Origin: Gammaproteobacteria bacterium
GTDB lineage: Bacteria > Pseudomonadota > Gammaproteobacteria > CAJXQU01
NCBI GenBank assembly: GCA_026984275.1
Contig: JALSSM010000435.1
Location: 1 to 7,060, forward strand
DNA length: 7,060 nt
Direction: 5' to 3'
Shown here: piece by piece, positions 1 to 6,840 of the stretch
How positions within the stretch are numbered: position 1 is the stretch's first letter
How the letters are laid out: each line of letters begins with the position of its first letter
Notes under the pieces: generated by a model
Seen by the model: the letters and a program-made list of their open reading frames with translations, nothing else
Told to the model about the DNA's origin: nothing
The model's database searches: none
Position numbers and translations under genes: made by a program

Positions 1-101
1 GCAATCTCTTCAGATCTCATATTACTGCCACCTGTTGCAGCACATGATGCGATAATTACGACAGCAAAAACTGCCCCGATCGAAATAAGTGTTTTTTTCA
101 T
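1..101 (-). CDS. Putative lipoprotein, N-terminal part only
   Basis: This is the first 33 codons of a leftward gene that runs off the window. The start follows a good ribosome binding site (AGGGGAG about 8 bases upstream). The peptide begins MKKTLISIGAVF and shows a classic lipoprotein signal: two lysines, a hydrophobic stretch at residues 5-18, then a lipobox I-A-S-C with the lipidated cysteine at residue 20. The mature part begins CAATGGSN, a small flexible linker typical of lipoproteins. Residue +2 after the cysteine is Ala rather than Asp, so by the Lol rule outer-membrane anchoring is expected. The visible mature sequence is too short to identify a family. ApbE, an NQR flavin transferase often encoded beside nqrF and often a lipoprotein, is a possibility, but nothing visible specifically supports it. 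A 116-bp gap with its own promoter-like sequence suggests a separate transcription unit. Confidence 0.75.
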   Translation of the reverse strand, partial: MKKTLISIGAVFAVVIIASCAATGGSNMRSEEI

Positions 102-133
102 AAAGACTCCCCTTTATATTTATATTTTTTAGA

Positions 134-161
134 ATTATATAATTATCAGGGAGTCAGTTAA
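134..161 (-). promoter_or_regulatory. Candidate promoter for the lipoprotein gene
   Basis: On the minus strand there is a perfect -10 hexamer TATAAT (134-139). A 4/6 match to the -35 consensus, TTAACT (156-161), lies 16 bp upstream. Transcription would start near 127, about 26 bases before the start codon at 101. The -35 element lies inside the inverted repeat at 149-166, so a repressor or activator could act there. The region is AT-rich, so a TATAAT could arise by chance. Confidence 0.4.
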
Positions 162-166
162 CTCCC
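149..166. repeat. Inverted repeat GGGAGT-N6-ACTCCC
   Basis: Six-base perfect arms (149-154 and 161-166) are separated by CAGTTA. In RNA this could form a 6-bp GC-rich stem. Neither strand has a U-run after the stem, so it is not a canonical intrinsic terminator. It lies between the CBS gene and the lipoprotein gene and contains the proposed -35 element of the latter. It may be an operator or a weak terminator for the nqr transcript. Confidence 0.4.
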
Positions 167-217
167 AAGTGGTAAGAATAAATGACAAAGCAATAGAAAA
201 CAATAACCTTGAGCATC

Positions 218-637
218 TTAGTGCTTTTTATTTGCCTCTGGTGCTGACATCACCTCCAGTGCCATAAGCACATCTCTTCGACTGATCGCACCAACAAGTC
301 TATTTTCTTCAACAACGGGATAGCGCCTTAAAGTTGATTGGAGGAAAAATTCAGCCACCTCAATGATAGGCGTCTCCACATCGATGGTTTCTACATTATT
401 CGACATAAATTCAGCAACACGGCCACCACTTTCGCCATGGTAGCCCGCATTAAGTGCAACTTTCATACAGTCTTTTTCAGACAGGAAACCAACGAGATTA
501 CCATGCTCGTCAACAACCGGTGCCCCGGAGATTTTTTGTTCTATCAGAATATGTATGGCTCTTAAAACATCCATATCCGGAGCAAATGTAGTTTTGGTTC
601 TACCCATGTATTCTTTTACTTTGACTGTCGCAAACAT
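218..637 (-). CDS. Two-CBS-domain protein, likely adenine-nucleotide-binding
   Basis: This 139-residue soluble protein consists almost only of a tandem CBS pair (Bateman module), roughly residues 8-66 and 77-132. Each repeat has the typical core: GAPVVD at 38-43 with GFLSEKD at 50-56, and RRYPVVE at 104-110 with GAISRRD at 116-122. Both G-h-h-S-x-x-D motifs are the kind that contact the ribose and phosphate of AMP or ATP in this family, so nucleotide binding is a fair inference. There is no fused catalytic or membrane domain, so it would act through a partner or as a sensor. The start at 637 is chosen because it follows a strong AGAGGAGA site; a longer reading from 730 would add 31 basic residues with no CBS similarity and would overlap nqrM. 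It begins 37 bp after the nqrM stop, on the same strand and with no terminator between, so it is probably the last gene of the nqr operon. Its role there is unknown. Confidence 0.88.
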   Translation of the reverse strand: MFATVKVKEYMGRTKTTFAPDMDVLRAIHILIEQKISGAPVVDEHGNLVGFLSEKDCMKVALNAGYHGESGGRVAEFMSNNVETIDVETPIIEVAEFFLQSTLRRYPVVEENRLVGAISRRDVLMALEVMSAPEANKKH

Positions 638-674
638 GATTCGTCTCCTCTGGTGTTTTCCGCACCTTTTATTT

Positions 675-857
675 TTATTCTCTTTTATTCGGGCACTTTT
701 CTCTATCTTGTTTTGAACAGGCACAATCACTATCTATACCTGCTTTATTGAGACCGCCACAGCTACCTTTTATTGCCGGACGACCGGCAATCACACCAAT
801 GGCCATTCCAACCAGTGCGATAACCATAACAATAAAAGTAACAATAAAGAGTGTCAT
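675..857 (-). CDS. nqrM: Na+-NQR maturation protein NqrM
   Basis: This is a 60-residue protein of the NqrM family (formerly DUF539). It has one N-terminal membrane segment (about residues 3-23), then the family signature GRPAIKGSCGG (25-35), and a short tail with further cysteines. Four cysteines are visible: C33, C45, C47 and C55. In Vibrio, NqrM is required to assemble active Na+-NQR, apparently by delivering iron to the cysteine site formed by NqrD and NqrE; from memory, the cysteine matching C33 is the critical one. The start lies 3 bp after the nqrF stop, with a GGTGGA site inside the end of nqrF, so it is cotranscribed and probably translationally coupled. In many gammaproteobacteria apbE lies between nqrF and nqrM; here nqrM follows nqrF directly. 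Confidence 0.95.
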   Translation of the reverse strand: MTLFIVTFIVMVIALVGMAIGVIAGRPAIKGSCGGLNKAGIDSDCACSKQDREKCPNKRE

Positions 858-860
858 TGC

Positions 861-2081
861 TTATCCACCGAAATCATCAAGGAAGATATGATCACGTTCT
901 ACGCCCAGATCTTCCAGCATCGTGATCACAGCGGAATTCATCATAGGTGGTCCACACATATAATATTCACAATCTTCGGGAGCAGGGTGATCTTTCAGAT
1001 AATTATCCTTAAGTACATTATGGATAAAACCTGTATATCCTTCCCAGTTATCCTCAGGCATAGCGTCGGATAATGCCACATGCCATTCAAAATTATCATG
1101 TTCTTTTTGCAGTCGATCAAAGTCCTCGACATAGAACATTTCACGCAAGCTTCTTGCGCCATACCAGAAACTCATTTTGCGTTTTGAGTTCAGACGTTCC
1201 AGCTGATCAAAAATATGTGATCGCATGGGAGCCATACCCGCACCACCACCGATGAAGACCATTTCATTATCAGTATCTTTGGCAAAAAACTCTCCAAACG
1301 GACCGGCGATCGTCACTTTGTCACCGGGTTTCAGGTTGAAGATGAATGATGACATCTCACCCGGCGGGATATCATCACTGGCACCTGGAGGTGGTGAAGC
1401 AATCCTGACATTTAACATAATGATGCCCTTTTCCAATGGATAGTTTGCCATGGAATAGGCACGAGTGACTTCATGGTTAACGACAGATTCATATCGCCAT
1501 AAATCAAATCGATCCCAGTCTTCACGATATTCTTCTTCAATGTCAAAGTCTTTATAGCTGACCTGATGGGGAGGGCACTCGATCTGAATATAACCACCAG
1601 CCCGAAAGTCGACGTTTTCACCTTCAGGTAATTCAAGCACCAATTCCTTGATAAATGTCGCAACATTGTGATTGGAACGAACAGTACATTGCCATTTTTT
1701 GACCCCAAAAACTTCTTCTGGAACCTGAATGACCATATCCTGTTTAACGGCAACCTGACAGGAGAGTCGATCACCATCAGCCGCTTCACGTTTAGTGATA
1801 TGTGATTCTTCTGTGGGTAAAATTGAACCGCCACCCTCAAAGATTTTCACCTTGCATTGTCCGCATGTGCCACCGCCACCACAGGCCGATGGGACAAACA
1901 GATCAGCATCCGCCAGTGCACCAAGTAACTTACTGCCAGCAGGTGCATGAACGGTTTTTTCATTGTTGATCAGAATTGCAATATCACCACTGGGTACCAG
2001 TTTTGATTTGGCGCTGAGGATCAGGAACACCAGTGCCATGATGATGAGTGTAAAAAGGGCTACGCCAAGCAGTATTTCCAT
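861..2081 (-). CDS. nqrF: Na+-NQR subunit F, NADH dehydrogenase component
   Basis: NqrF is the electron entry subunit: it oxidises NADH with FAD and passes electrons to a [2Fe-2S] cluster, then on to the membrane subunits. The 406 residues match the family length (about 408 in Vibrio). In order: one N-terminal membrane anchor (about 3-23); a ferredoxin-like domain with cluster ligands C67, C73, C76 and C108; an FAD-binding domain with R-A-Y-S at 207-210; and an NAD-binding domain with GGGAGMAPMRS at 278-288 and CGPPMMN at 376-382. The C-terminus DDFGG carries the aromatic residue near the flavin typical of this ferredoxin reductase family. The ATG overlaps the nqrE stop by one base (TAATG), and GGGGA about 11 bases upstream is a moderate ribosome binding site, so coupling to nqrE is likely. 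The protein is complete, with no key residue missing. Confidence 0.98.
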   Translation of the reverse strand: MEILLGVALFTLIIMALVFLILSAKSKLVPSGDIAILINNEKTVHAPAGSKLLGALADADLFVPSACGGGGTCGQCKVKIFEGGGSILPTEESHITKREAADGDRLSCQVAVKQDMVIQVPEEVFGVKKWQCTVRSNHNVATFIKELVLELPEGENVDFRAGGYIQIECPPHQVSYKDFDIEEEYREDWDRFDLWRYESVVNHEVTRAYSMANYPLEKGIIMLNVRIASPPPGASDDIPPGEMSSFIFNLKPGDKVTIAGPFGEFFAKDTDNEMVFIGGGAGMAPMRSHIFDQLERLNSKRKMSFWYGARSLREMFYVEDFDRLQKEHDNFEWHVALSDAMPEDNWEGYTGFIHNVLKDNYLKDHPAPEDCEYYMCGPPMMNSAVITMLEDLGVERDHIFLDDFGG

Positions 2082-2689
2082 TAAAGTTGAATCCCCGAAA
2101 ATGCCATAAAGCCAAGTGCCATGAGACCTGCTGTGATGAATGTAATCCCCAGACCTTGTAAGCCTTCGGGGACGTCAGAATATTTGAGTTTTTCCCTGAT
2201 TCCGGCTATGGCGGTGATGGCCAGTGCCCAGCCAAAACCACTACCGACACCATAAACAACACTTTCTGAAAAGTTGTAATTTCTTTCAACCATGAACAGA
2301 GTACCACCCATGATCGCGCAATTAACGGTGATCAGTGGCAGGAAAATTCCCAGAGCATTATAGAGAGCCGGTGCAAAACGATCCATGGCCATTTCAAGAA
2401 TTTGGACCATTGCTGCAATCACACCGATATAGCTGATCAGTCCCAGAAAGCTAAGATCAACTTCAGGTAATCCAGCCCAGCTAAGTGCACCTTCTTTCAA
2501 TAAGTGTTGATAAAGAAGATTATTGGCGGGCACCGTGATCGCCTGAACCATAATCACCGCGATACCAAGCCCTATTGCCGTTTCAATTTTTTTGGAGACA
2601 GCCAGAAAAGTACACATGCCCAGAAAGAAGGCCAGGGCAAGATTCTCAATAAAGATTGATTTAACAAATAAACTGAGGAGATGTTCCAT
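2081..2689 (-). CDS. nqrE: Na+-NQR subunit E
   Basis: This is a polytopic inner-membrane subunit with about six helices, 202 residues against about 198 in Vibrio. It pairs with NqrD in an inverted arrangement. Conserved cysteines C26 (in LGMCTFLAVS) and C124 (in TVNCAIMGG) are the NqrE half of the intramembrane iron site that carries electrons across the membrane from NqrF. The sequence is very close to the Vibrio protein as I remember it, including the starting MEH and the C-terminus GFMAFSGIQL; this separates it from its paralogue RnfA. The start has the strongest ribosome binding site in the operon (CGGAGGT, 8 bases before ATG), lying inside the end of nqrD. The nqrD stop overlaps this start by one base (TGATG). 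Confidence 0.97.
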   Translation of the reverse strand: MEHLLSLFVKSIFIENLALAFFLGMCTFLAVSKKIETAIGLGIAVIMVQAITVPANNLLYQHLLKEGALSWAGLPEVDLSFLGLISYIGVIAAMVQILEMAMDRFAPALYNALGIFLPLITVNCAIMGGTLFMVERNYNFSESVVYGVGSGFGWALAITAIAGIREKLKYSDVPEGLQGLGITFITAGLMALGFMAFSGIQL

Positions 2690-3351
2690 CAGAATACCTC
2701 CGTACGATGGACCTGATGGATCTGATAATCAGGTTCTTCAACCTGTTCTTTCTTCCAGGTTCTTACTGCCCAGATAATCAGTCCGATGACAAAAAAAGCA
2801 CTCGGAGGTAACAGCATTAAGCCATTGGGTACATACCAGCCACCTTCATTAACCGTGGTTAACACAGGATAACCAAACAACTTCCCGGCACCCAGCAACT
2901 CTCTGAAAAAAGCGACCACCATCAACAACAGGCTATAACCGAGCCCATTACCCAGACCATCAAGAAAGCTTAAAAAAGGTGGATTTTTCATGGCATAGGC
3001 TTCAGCACGGCCAAGAACAATACAGTTCGTAATGATCAGCCCAACAAAGACAGAAAGCTGCTTACTGGCTTCATAGGCATAAGCCTTGAGGATTTGATCA
3101 ACAATGATAACCAGTGAAGCGATAATGGTCATCTGGACGATAATACGAATACTTGATGGAATATGATTTCTGATCAGACTGATCGCGGCATTAGAGCAAG
3201 CGACTACCGATGTCAGTGCAATACTCATGATCAAAGCCGTCATCATATTTGATGTTACGGCCAGAGCTGAGCAGACACCCAGAACCTGCAGGGTGATCGG
3301 ATTATTATCGATTAAGGGATCCAGTACATTGGACTTTGCTTCGCTACTCAT
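2689..3351 (-). CDS. nqrD: Na+-NQR subunit D
   Basis: This is a polytopic inner-membrane subunit, paralogous to NqrE and to RnfE, with about six helices. C27 (in LGVCSALAV) and C110 (in ITNCIVLGRAEA) correspond to Vibrio C29 and C112, the NqrD half of the shared iron centre that NqrM helps to assemble. NPITLQVLGVC, RNHIPSSIRIIVQM and GWYVPNGLMLL are characteristic NqrD blocks. At 220 residues it is about ten longer than the Vibrio protein; the excess is at the C-terminus after QVEEP (residues 203-207), a charged tail ending HRTEVF, expected to be outside the membrane. The start is 4 bp after the nqrC stop, with AAGGA inside the end of nqrC as ribosome binding site. Confidence 0.97.
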   Translation of the reverse strand: MSSEAKSNVLDPLIDNNPITLQVLGVCSALAVTSNMMTALIMSIALTSVVACSNAAISLIRNHIPSSIRIIVQMTIIASLVIIVDQILKAYAYEASKQLSVFVGLIITNCIVLGRAEAYAMKNPPFLSFLDGLGNGLGYSLLLMVVAFFRELLGAGKLFGYPVLTTVNEGGWYVPNGLMLLPPSAFFVIGLIIWAVRTWKKEQVEEPDYQIHQVHRTEVF

Positions 3352-3355
3352 ACGT

Positions 3356-4177
3356 TTATCCTTCAGAGCGTAATTTTTTTAAGAATGGACCAAAACCGTC
3401 ATCACTCAACCAGTAATGAATCATGTTGGAAACACCTTTACTGGTCAGGGTTGCACCCGAAAGCCCATCAACCTGATATTCAGCACCAGACACGCCAGGT
3501 ACGACCTGACCACGGATCACCTTGAAACGGAACTGGTCTTTACCATCAAATATCTTTTTACCGACCCATTTTGCCTGCCACTTGGGGTTGTCAACCTCAC
3601 CACCCAGTCCTGGCGTTTCAGCATGTTCATAAAACTTCAGGCCTTTGATCGTATTACCATCGCTTTCCAATGAAAGAAATCCATACAGTGTTGACCACAA
3701 ACCATACCCATGGACCGGCAACACGATCTGTTTAATCTGATCACCTTCTTTGAGTAGATAAACCTTGGCATATTTTGAACGATGCCCGATCCCGGCAATG
3801 TCCTGATCGCCTGACAGCTTAATGCTCATCGAAGGATCAGAGGCGGCTTTGCGCTGATCAAAACTTGCTGGATCGATATCATCGACAAATTCACCGGTTT
3901 CCAGATCGACAATCTTCACCTCAAACTGTTGGAATAATTCATCAAGACTCTTTCCATTCGCCTGAAGGCCAGCGACGGCAAGGATATTTCTCTTTATATC
4001 GGCCTTTTTATTGCTAATCTGTAATGGTTTCAGTGCAACAGCCGCCGCTGAAACCAGGATTGAGCAAACCAGGCATAACAGCAGAGCGACAATAATCGTC
4101 TTTTTGGTGCTGTCGTTGGGCAGACTCAGAAGCTCTGCGATGAAGCCCGATTCTTGATTCGAATGATTATCAGACAT
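3356..4177 (-). CDS. nqrC: Na+-NQR subunit C, covalent-FMN subunit
   Basis: NqrC carries a covalent FMN on the periplasmic side and receives electrons from the NqrD/NqrE iron centre. The 273 residues (about 257 in Vibrio) comprise a cytoplasmic N-terminus, one membrane helix (about 28-49) and a periplasmic FMN-binding domain. The flavinylation motif D-G-L-S-G-A-T-L-T spans 237-245, with T243 the expected attachment site; it is modified by ApbE, which uses FAD as donor. The conserved block HAETPGLGGEVDNP (185-198) is also present. The ATG overlaps the last 8 bases of nqrB (ATGTCTGA). The upstream ribosome binding site is weak (AGG about 9-11 bases away), so translation probably depends on coupling to nqrB. 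The slight extra length is likely in the N-terminal cytoplasmic part and the loop near residue 100. Confidence 0.97.
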   Translation of the reverse strand: MSDNHSNQESGFIAELLSLPNDSTKKTIIVALLLCLVCSILVSAAAVALKPLQISNKKADIKRNILAVAGLQANGKSLDELFQQFEVKIVDLETGEFVDDIDPASFDQRKAASDPSMSIKLSGDQDIAGIGHRSKYAKVYLLKEGDQIKQIVLPVHGYGLWSTLYGFLSLESDGNTIKGLKFYEHAETPGLGGEVDNPKWQAKWVGKKIFDGKDQFRFKVIRGQVVPGVSGAEYQVDGLSGATLTSKGVSNMIHYWLSDDGFGPFLKKLRSEG

Positions 4178-5381
4178 TTCGTTTTAACCTGCGTCGAACA
4201 TTGGCGCGGACGACAAAAAAGTCGATCAGCGGTGCAAAGATATTGGCAAAAAGGATTGCAAGCATCATGCCTTCCGGAAAGGCCGGGTTAACGACACGGA
4301 TCATCACCACCATGAAACCGATCAGAAAACCATAGATCCAGCGTCCCGTATCAGTCATCGAGGCCGTCACCGGATCAGTTGCCATGAAGATCATGCCAAA
4401 GGCAAAGCCACCCAGTGTAAAATGCCAGTACCAGGGCAGGGCAAACATGGGGTTTGTGTCACTGCCTATCCAGTTGAACAGGTAGACGGTCAAAACCATC
4501 CCCAAAAAGACTCCCACCATAATTCGGTAAGATGCGACTCGTGTATAAATCAGAAAAAGTGCACCGAGCAAGCATGCAAATGTAGATGTTTCACCCAGAG
4601 AGCCTGCCATGTTACCGATGAATGTTTGTTGTAAAGTAAAGCCCGCATTCTGGATGGCTTCCAGTCCTCCGGTTGCAGCCAGAGCCAGCGGAGTTGCACT
4701 GCTATATCCATCAACGGCTGTCCAGATCGAATCACCCGACATTTGTGCCGGATAAGCGAAAAACAGGAAGGCTCGACCTGTGAGAGCCGGGTTGAGAAAA
4801 TTCTTTCCGGTGCCACCAAAGACTTCTTTACCAATCACGACCCCGAAAGAAATACCCAGTGCCACCTGCCAGAGTGGGATTGATGGAGGCAGAATCAATG
4901 AATACAGCATTGATGTCACCAGAAACCCCTCGTTAACTTCATGGTTACGAACGGCTGCAAACCAGACTTCCCAGATGCCGCCCGCAACCAACGTTGTAAT
5001 ATAGATGGGCAGAAAATAGAGCAGTCCATGAGCAAAATTTGCCAGGAAACTGTTGTGATCAAACCCAATGCCGAGTGCCGCCAGTAATGAGCCACGCCAT
5101 CCTTCTGGCTGACTCATTCCCAGTTCGGCGAGAGCACTGTTAACCTGATGTCCTGTATTCCAGAGCATCATCAGAATCACCGGGAACGTTGCGATTACAA
5201 CGTAAGACATAACTCGTTTCAGATCGATGCCATCACGGACATGCGGTGCGTGTCGGGTTACGTCAGCGGGTGAATATAGAAATGTATCGATCATTTCATA
5301 GACCGCAAAATACCTTTCGTAAGGTCCACCTTTCTGGAAAGAAGGCTCTATTTTGTCAAGGAACCGTCGTAAACCTTTCAT
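4170..5381 (-). CDS. nqrB: Na+-NQR subunit B, main Na+-channel subunit
   Basis: NqrB is the largest membrane subunit. It holds a covalent FMN and riboflavin and forms much of the Na+ path and the quinone site with NqrA. The 403 residues (about 415 in Vibrio) start with a cytoplasmic segment (MKGLRRFLDKIEPSF) followed by about ten membrane helices from residue 55 on. T230 in DGYSSAT (224-230) is the expected FMN attachment residue, equivalent to Vibrio T236; the motif has Ser instead of the more usual Gly two residues before the Thr. The glycine pair G134-G135 (LVAGGIWE) matches the site where Vibrio mutations affect ubiquinone and korormicin binding. The start lies 2 bp after nqrA, with AGAAGGA inside the nqrA end as ribosome binding site. 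The protein is complete. Confidence 0.98.
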   Translation of the reverse strand: MKGLRRFLDKIEPSFQKGGPYERYFAVYEMIDTFLYSPADVTRHAPHVRDGIDLKRVMSYVVIATFPVILMMLWNTGHQVNSALAELGMSQPEGWRGSLLAALGIGFDHNSFLANFAHGLLYFLPIYITTLVAGGIWEVWFAAVRNHEVNEGFLVTSMLYSLILPPSIPLWQVALGISFGVVIGKEVFGGTGKNFLNPALTGRAFLFFAYPAQMSGDSIWTAVDGYSSATPLALAATGGLEAIQNAGFTLQQTFIGNMAGSLGETSTFACLLGALFLIYTRVASYRIMVGVFLGMVLTVYLFNWIGSDTNPMFALPWYWHFTLGGFAFGMIFMATDPVTASMTDTGRWIYGFLIGFMVVMIRVVNPAFPEGMMLAILFANIFAPLIDFFVVRANVRRRLKRNV

Positions 5382-5383
5382 GT

Positions 5384-6736
5384 TTATCCTTCTTTTTCGA
5401 TTTGAATTAAATTACTGCGTAGTATTGGGCCGTAATCATATTTACCCGAACACACAAATGAACAAAGCGCCAGATCTTCTTCATCCAGCTCAAGACACCC
5501 CAGTTGTTGAGCTGTATCGGTGTCTTTCACCAGCAATGCTCGCAATAATTGAGTGGGTAAAATATCCAGCGGCATTACGGCCTCAAAGGTACCAACAGGA
5601 ACCATGGCTCGTGGGCTACCATTTTGTGAAGTATTCAGATCGAATTCTTTGACACCCAGTAATTTCGATACAAAAACATTCAACTTTGAGAATTTTTTAC
5701 TGCCTGGTTTGATCCAGCCGAAGAATTCGCGTTCGGTTGTTTCTTCAATGACAGAAATCTGATTATGGTAGCGCCCAAGGTATCCAGCCCAGTTAGAAGC
5801 CATGTGGCCTGAAAGAACCGAGCCGGAAATAACACGGGATTGTTTATGTTCCGTTTCTCCTTTGAGCAGATCTTCTGTTTTCGCACCCAGCCGGGTACGA
5901 AGTAAACGTGGACGTTTGACCATCGGCCCCGCTATGGAAATCACACGCTCAACCCATAAATGACCTGTGGTAAATAATTTACCTATGGCAATCACATCCT
6001 GATAATTGAGATGCCAGACCGTCTTATCTCCACCAATAGGATCCAGGAAATGAATATGCGTACCGACAAGTCCGGCAGGGTGTGGTCCGGAAAATTCATG
6101 AACCTCCACCTGATCGAGATGAGCCACCTCCAGATTGGCGGTATCAGATTTGCAAACAAAGACTTTACCATCGGTTAATCGCGTTAAAACGGCCAGGCCA
6201 TCATTAAATGATTCAATATGTTCCTTAATCACAACTTCCGGATCTGCAGCCAGCGGGCTGGTGTCTATTGCCGTCACAAAGATAGAGTGGGGAACAGTAT
6301 CCGGATCCGGAGTCTTGCTGTAAGGACGCGTTCGCAAAGCATTCCAGAGTCCTGATTCAACAAGGTTCTTTTTGACGACTTCACGATCAAGATTATTCAG
6401 TTGGCTCTGATCAACTTTTTCAAATGTCACTTCGTCTTCTTCATTACCGTCAAGCTCAATGACAACCGACTGAAGAACACGTTTAGCACCGCGATTGATC
6501 GATTTAACGGTCCCGGCAGCGGGTGATGTAAAGCAGACACCTTTATTCTTTTTATTGATAAAAAGTGTTTGACCGAGTTTGACGCGATCACCTTCTTTTA
6601 CCAGCATCGTCGGTTTCATACCAATATAGTCATAGCCCAATATCGCAACAGAGCTGACTGGACCTGCATTATCAATTTTCTGATCGGGACTGCCAGAGAT
6701 GGGCAGATCGAGGCCTTTCTTTATAGAAAAATGCAT
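5384..6736 (-). CDS. nqrA: Na+-NQR subunit A, quinone-binding cytoplasmic subunit
   Basis: NqrA is the peripheral cytoplasmic subunit that docks on NqrB and takes part in ubiquinone reduction. The 450 residues match the family (about 446). The N-terminus IKKGLDLPISG (5-15) is diagnostic and fixes the start. A barrel-sandwich-like segment with the SPAAGTV motif lies at 71-77, the family block SGPHPAGLVGTHIHFLDP at 216-233, and a C-terminal CSFVCSGKYDYGP at 425-437, recalling the related RnfC. Nothing suggests loss of function. It is the first gene of the operon. No clear Shine-Dalgarno sequence precedes the ATG: the 14 bases upstream are AT-rich (TTAATCAATCTATA) and follow a possible leader hairpin. 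The homology-supported start makes an upstream alternative unlikely. Confidence 0.98.
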   Translation of the reverse strand: MHFSIKKGLDLPISGSPDQKIDNAGPVSSVAILGYDYIGMKPTMLVKEGDRVKLGQTLFINKKNKGVCFTSPAAGTVKSINRGAKRVLQSVVIELDGNEEDEVTFEKVDQSQLNNLDREVVKKNLVESGLWNALRTRPYSKTPDPDTVPHSIFVTAIDTSPLAADPEVVIKEHIESFNDGLAVLTRLTDGKVFVCKSDTANLEVAHLDQVEVHEFSGPHPAGLVGTHIHFLDPIGGDKTVWHLNYQDVIAIGKLFTTGHLWVERVISIAGPMVKRPRLLRTRLGAKTEDLLKGETEHKQSRVISGSVLSGHMASNWAGYLGRYHNQISVIEETTEREFFGWIKPGSKKFSKLNVFVSKLLGVKEFDLNTSQNGSPRAMVPVGTFEAVMPLDILPTQLLRALLVKDTDTAQQLGCLELDEEDLALCSFVCSGKYDYGPILRSNLIQIEKEG

Positions 6737-6750
6737 TATAGATTGATTAA

Positions 6751-6777
6751 GTCACACTGCAGACTCGCCGTTGTGAC
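6751..6777 (-). repeat. Possible hairpin in the nqrA leader
   Basis: Arms GTCACA and TGTGAC (6751-6756 and 6772-6777) are separated by 15 bases. In the nqrA mRNA this would form a 6-bp stem ending 14 bases before the start codon. The loop is long, so stability is modest. The order of the arms is opposite to a CRP site (TGTGA-N6-TCACA), so it is not one. A role in translation control is only a guess. Confidence 0.25.
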
Positions 6778-6811
6778 GATAACTCCCATTCCCCAATTTG
6801 AATTGCTGGTA

Positions 6812-6840
6812 ATTATAGTGCCTGTTTGTTCTGCTGAACA
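6812..6840 (-). promoter_or_regulatory. Candidate sigma70 promoter of the nqr operon
   Basis: On the minus strand there is a perfect -10 hexamer TATAAT (6812-6817). A weak -35, TGTTCA (6835-6840, 3/6 to consensus), lies at the ideal 17-bp spacing. Start of transcription would be near 6805, giving a leader of about 69 bases before nqrA. The -35 and spacer are covered by a dyad CTGTT-N10-AACAG (6822-6841), and a weak -35 suggests dependence on an activator. Confidence 0.5.

Noticed and set aside
211..228. Intrinsic terminator AGCA-TCTTAG-TGCT with TTTTT on the plus strand
   Set aside because: The stem is only 4 bp and no plus-strand gene is seen upstream; the T-run is part of the CBS gene's lysine codons on the other strand.
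638..730. Longer N-terminus for the CBS protein starting at 730
   Set aside because: It would overlap the end of nqrM, adds a basic stretch with no family similarity, and ignores the strong AGAGGAGA site before the ATG at 637.
1412..1840. Open frame of 142 codons on the minus strand inside nqrF
   Set aside because: It lies wholly within nqrF in another frame and its translation looks like no protein family; a shadow of the real gene.
2081..5381. Rnf complex instead of Na+-NQR
   Set aside because: NqrA, the NqrF ferredoxin reductase and NqrM are present, the order A-F is that of nqr, and there is no ferredoxin-type RnfB.
5353..5652. Open frame of 99 codons on the plus strand across the nqrA/nqrB junction
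   Set aside because: It is antisense to two well-supported genes and has no domain-like sequence.
6735..6740. A second TATAAT overlapping the nqrA start codon
   Set aside because: Transcription from it would begin inside the coding region and remove the start; AT-rich coincidence.
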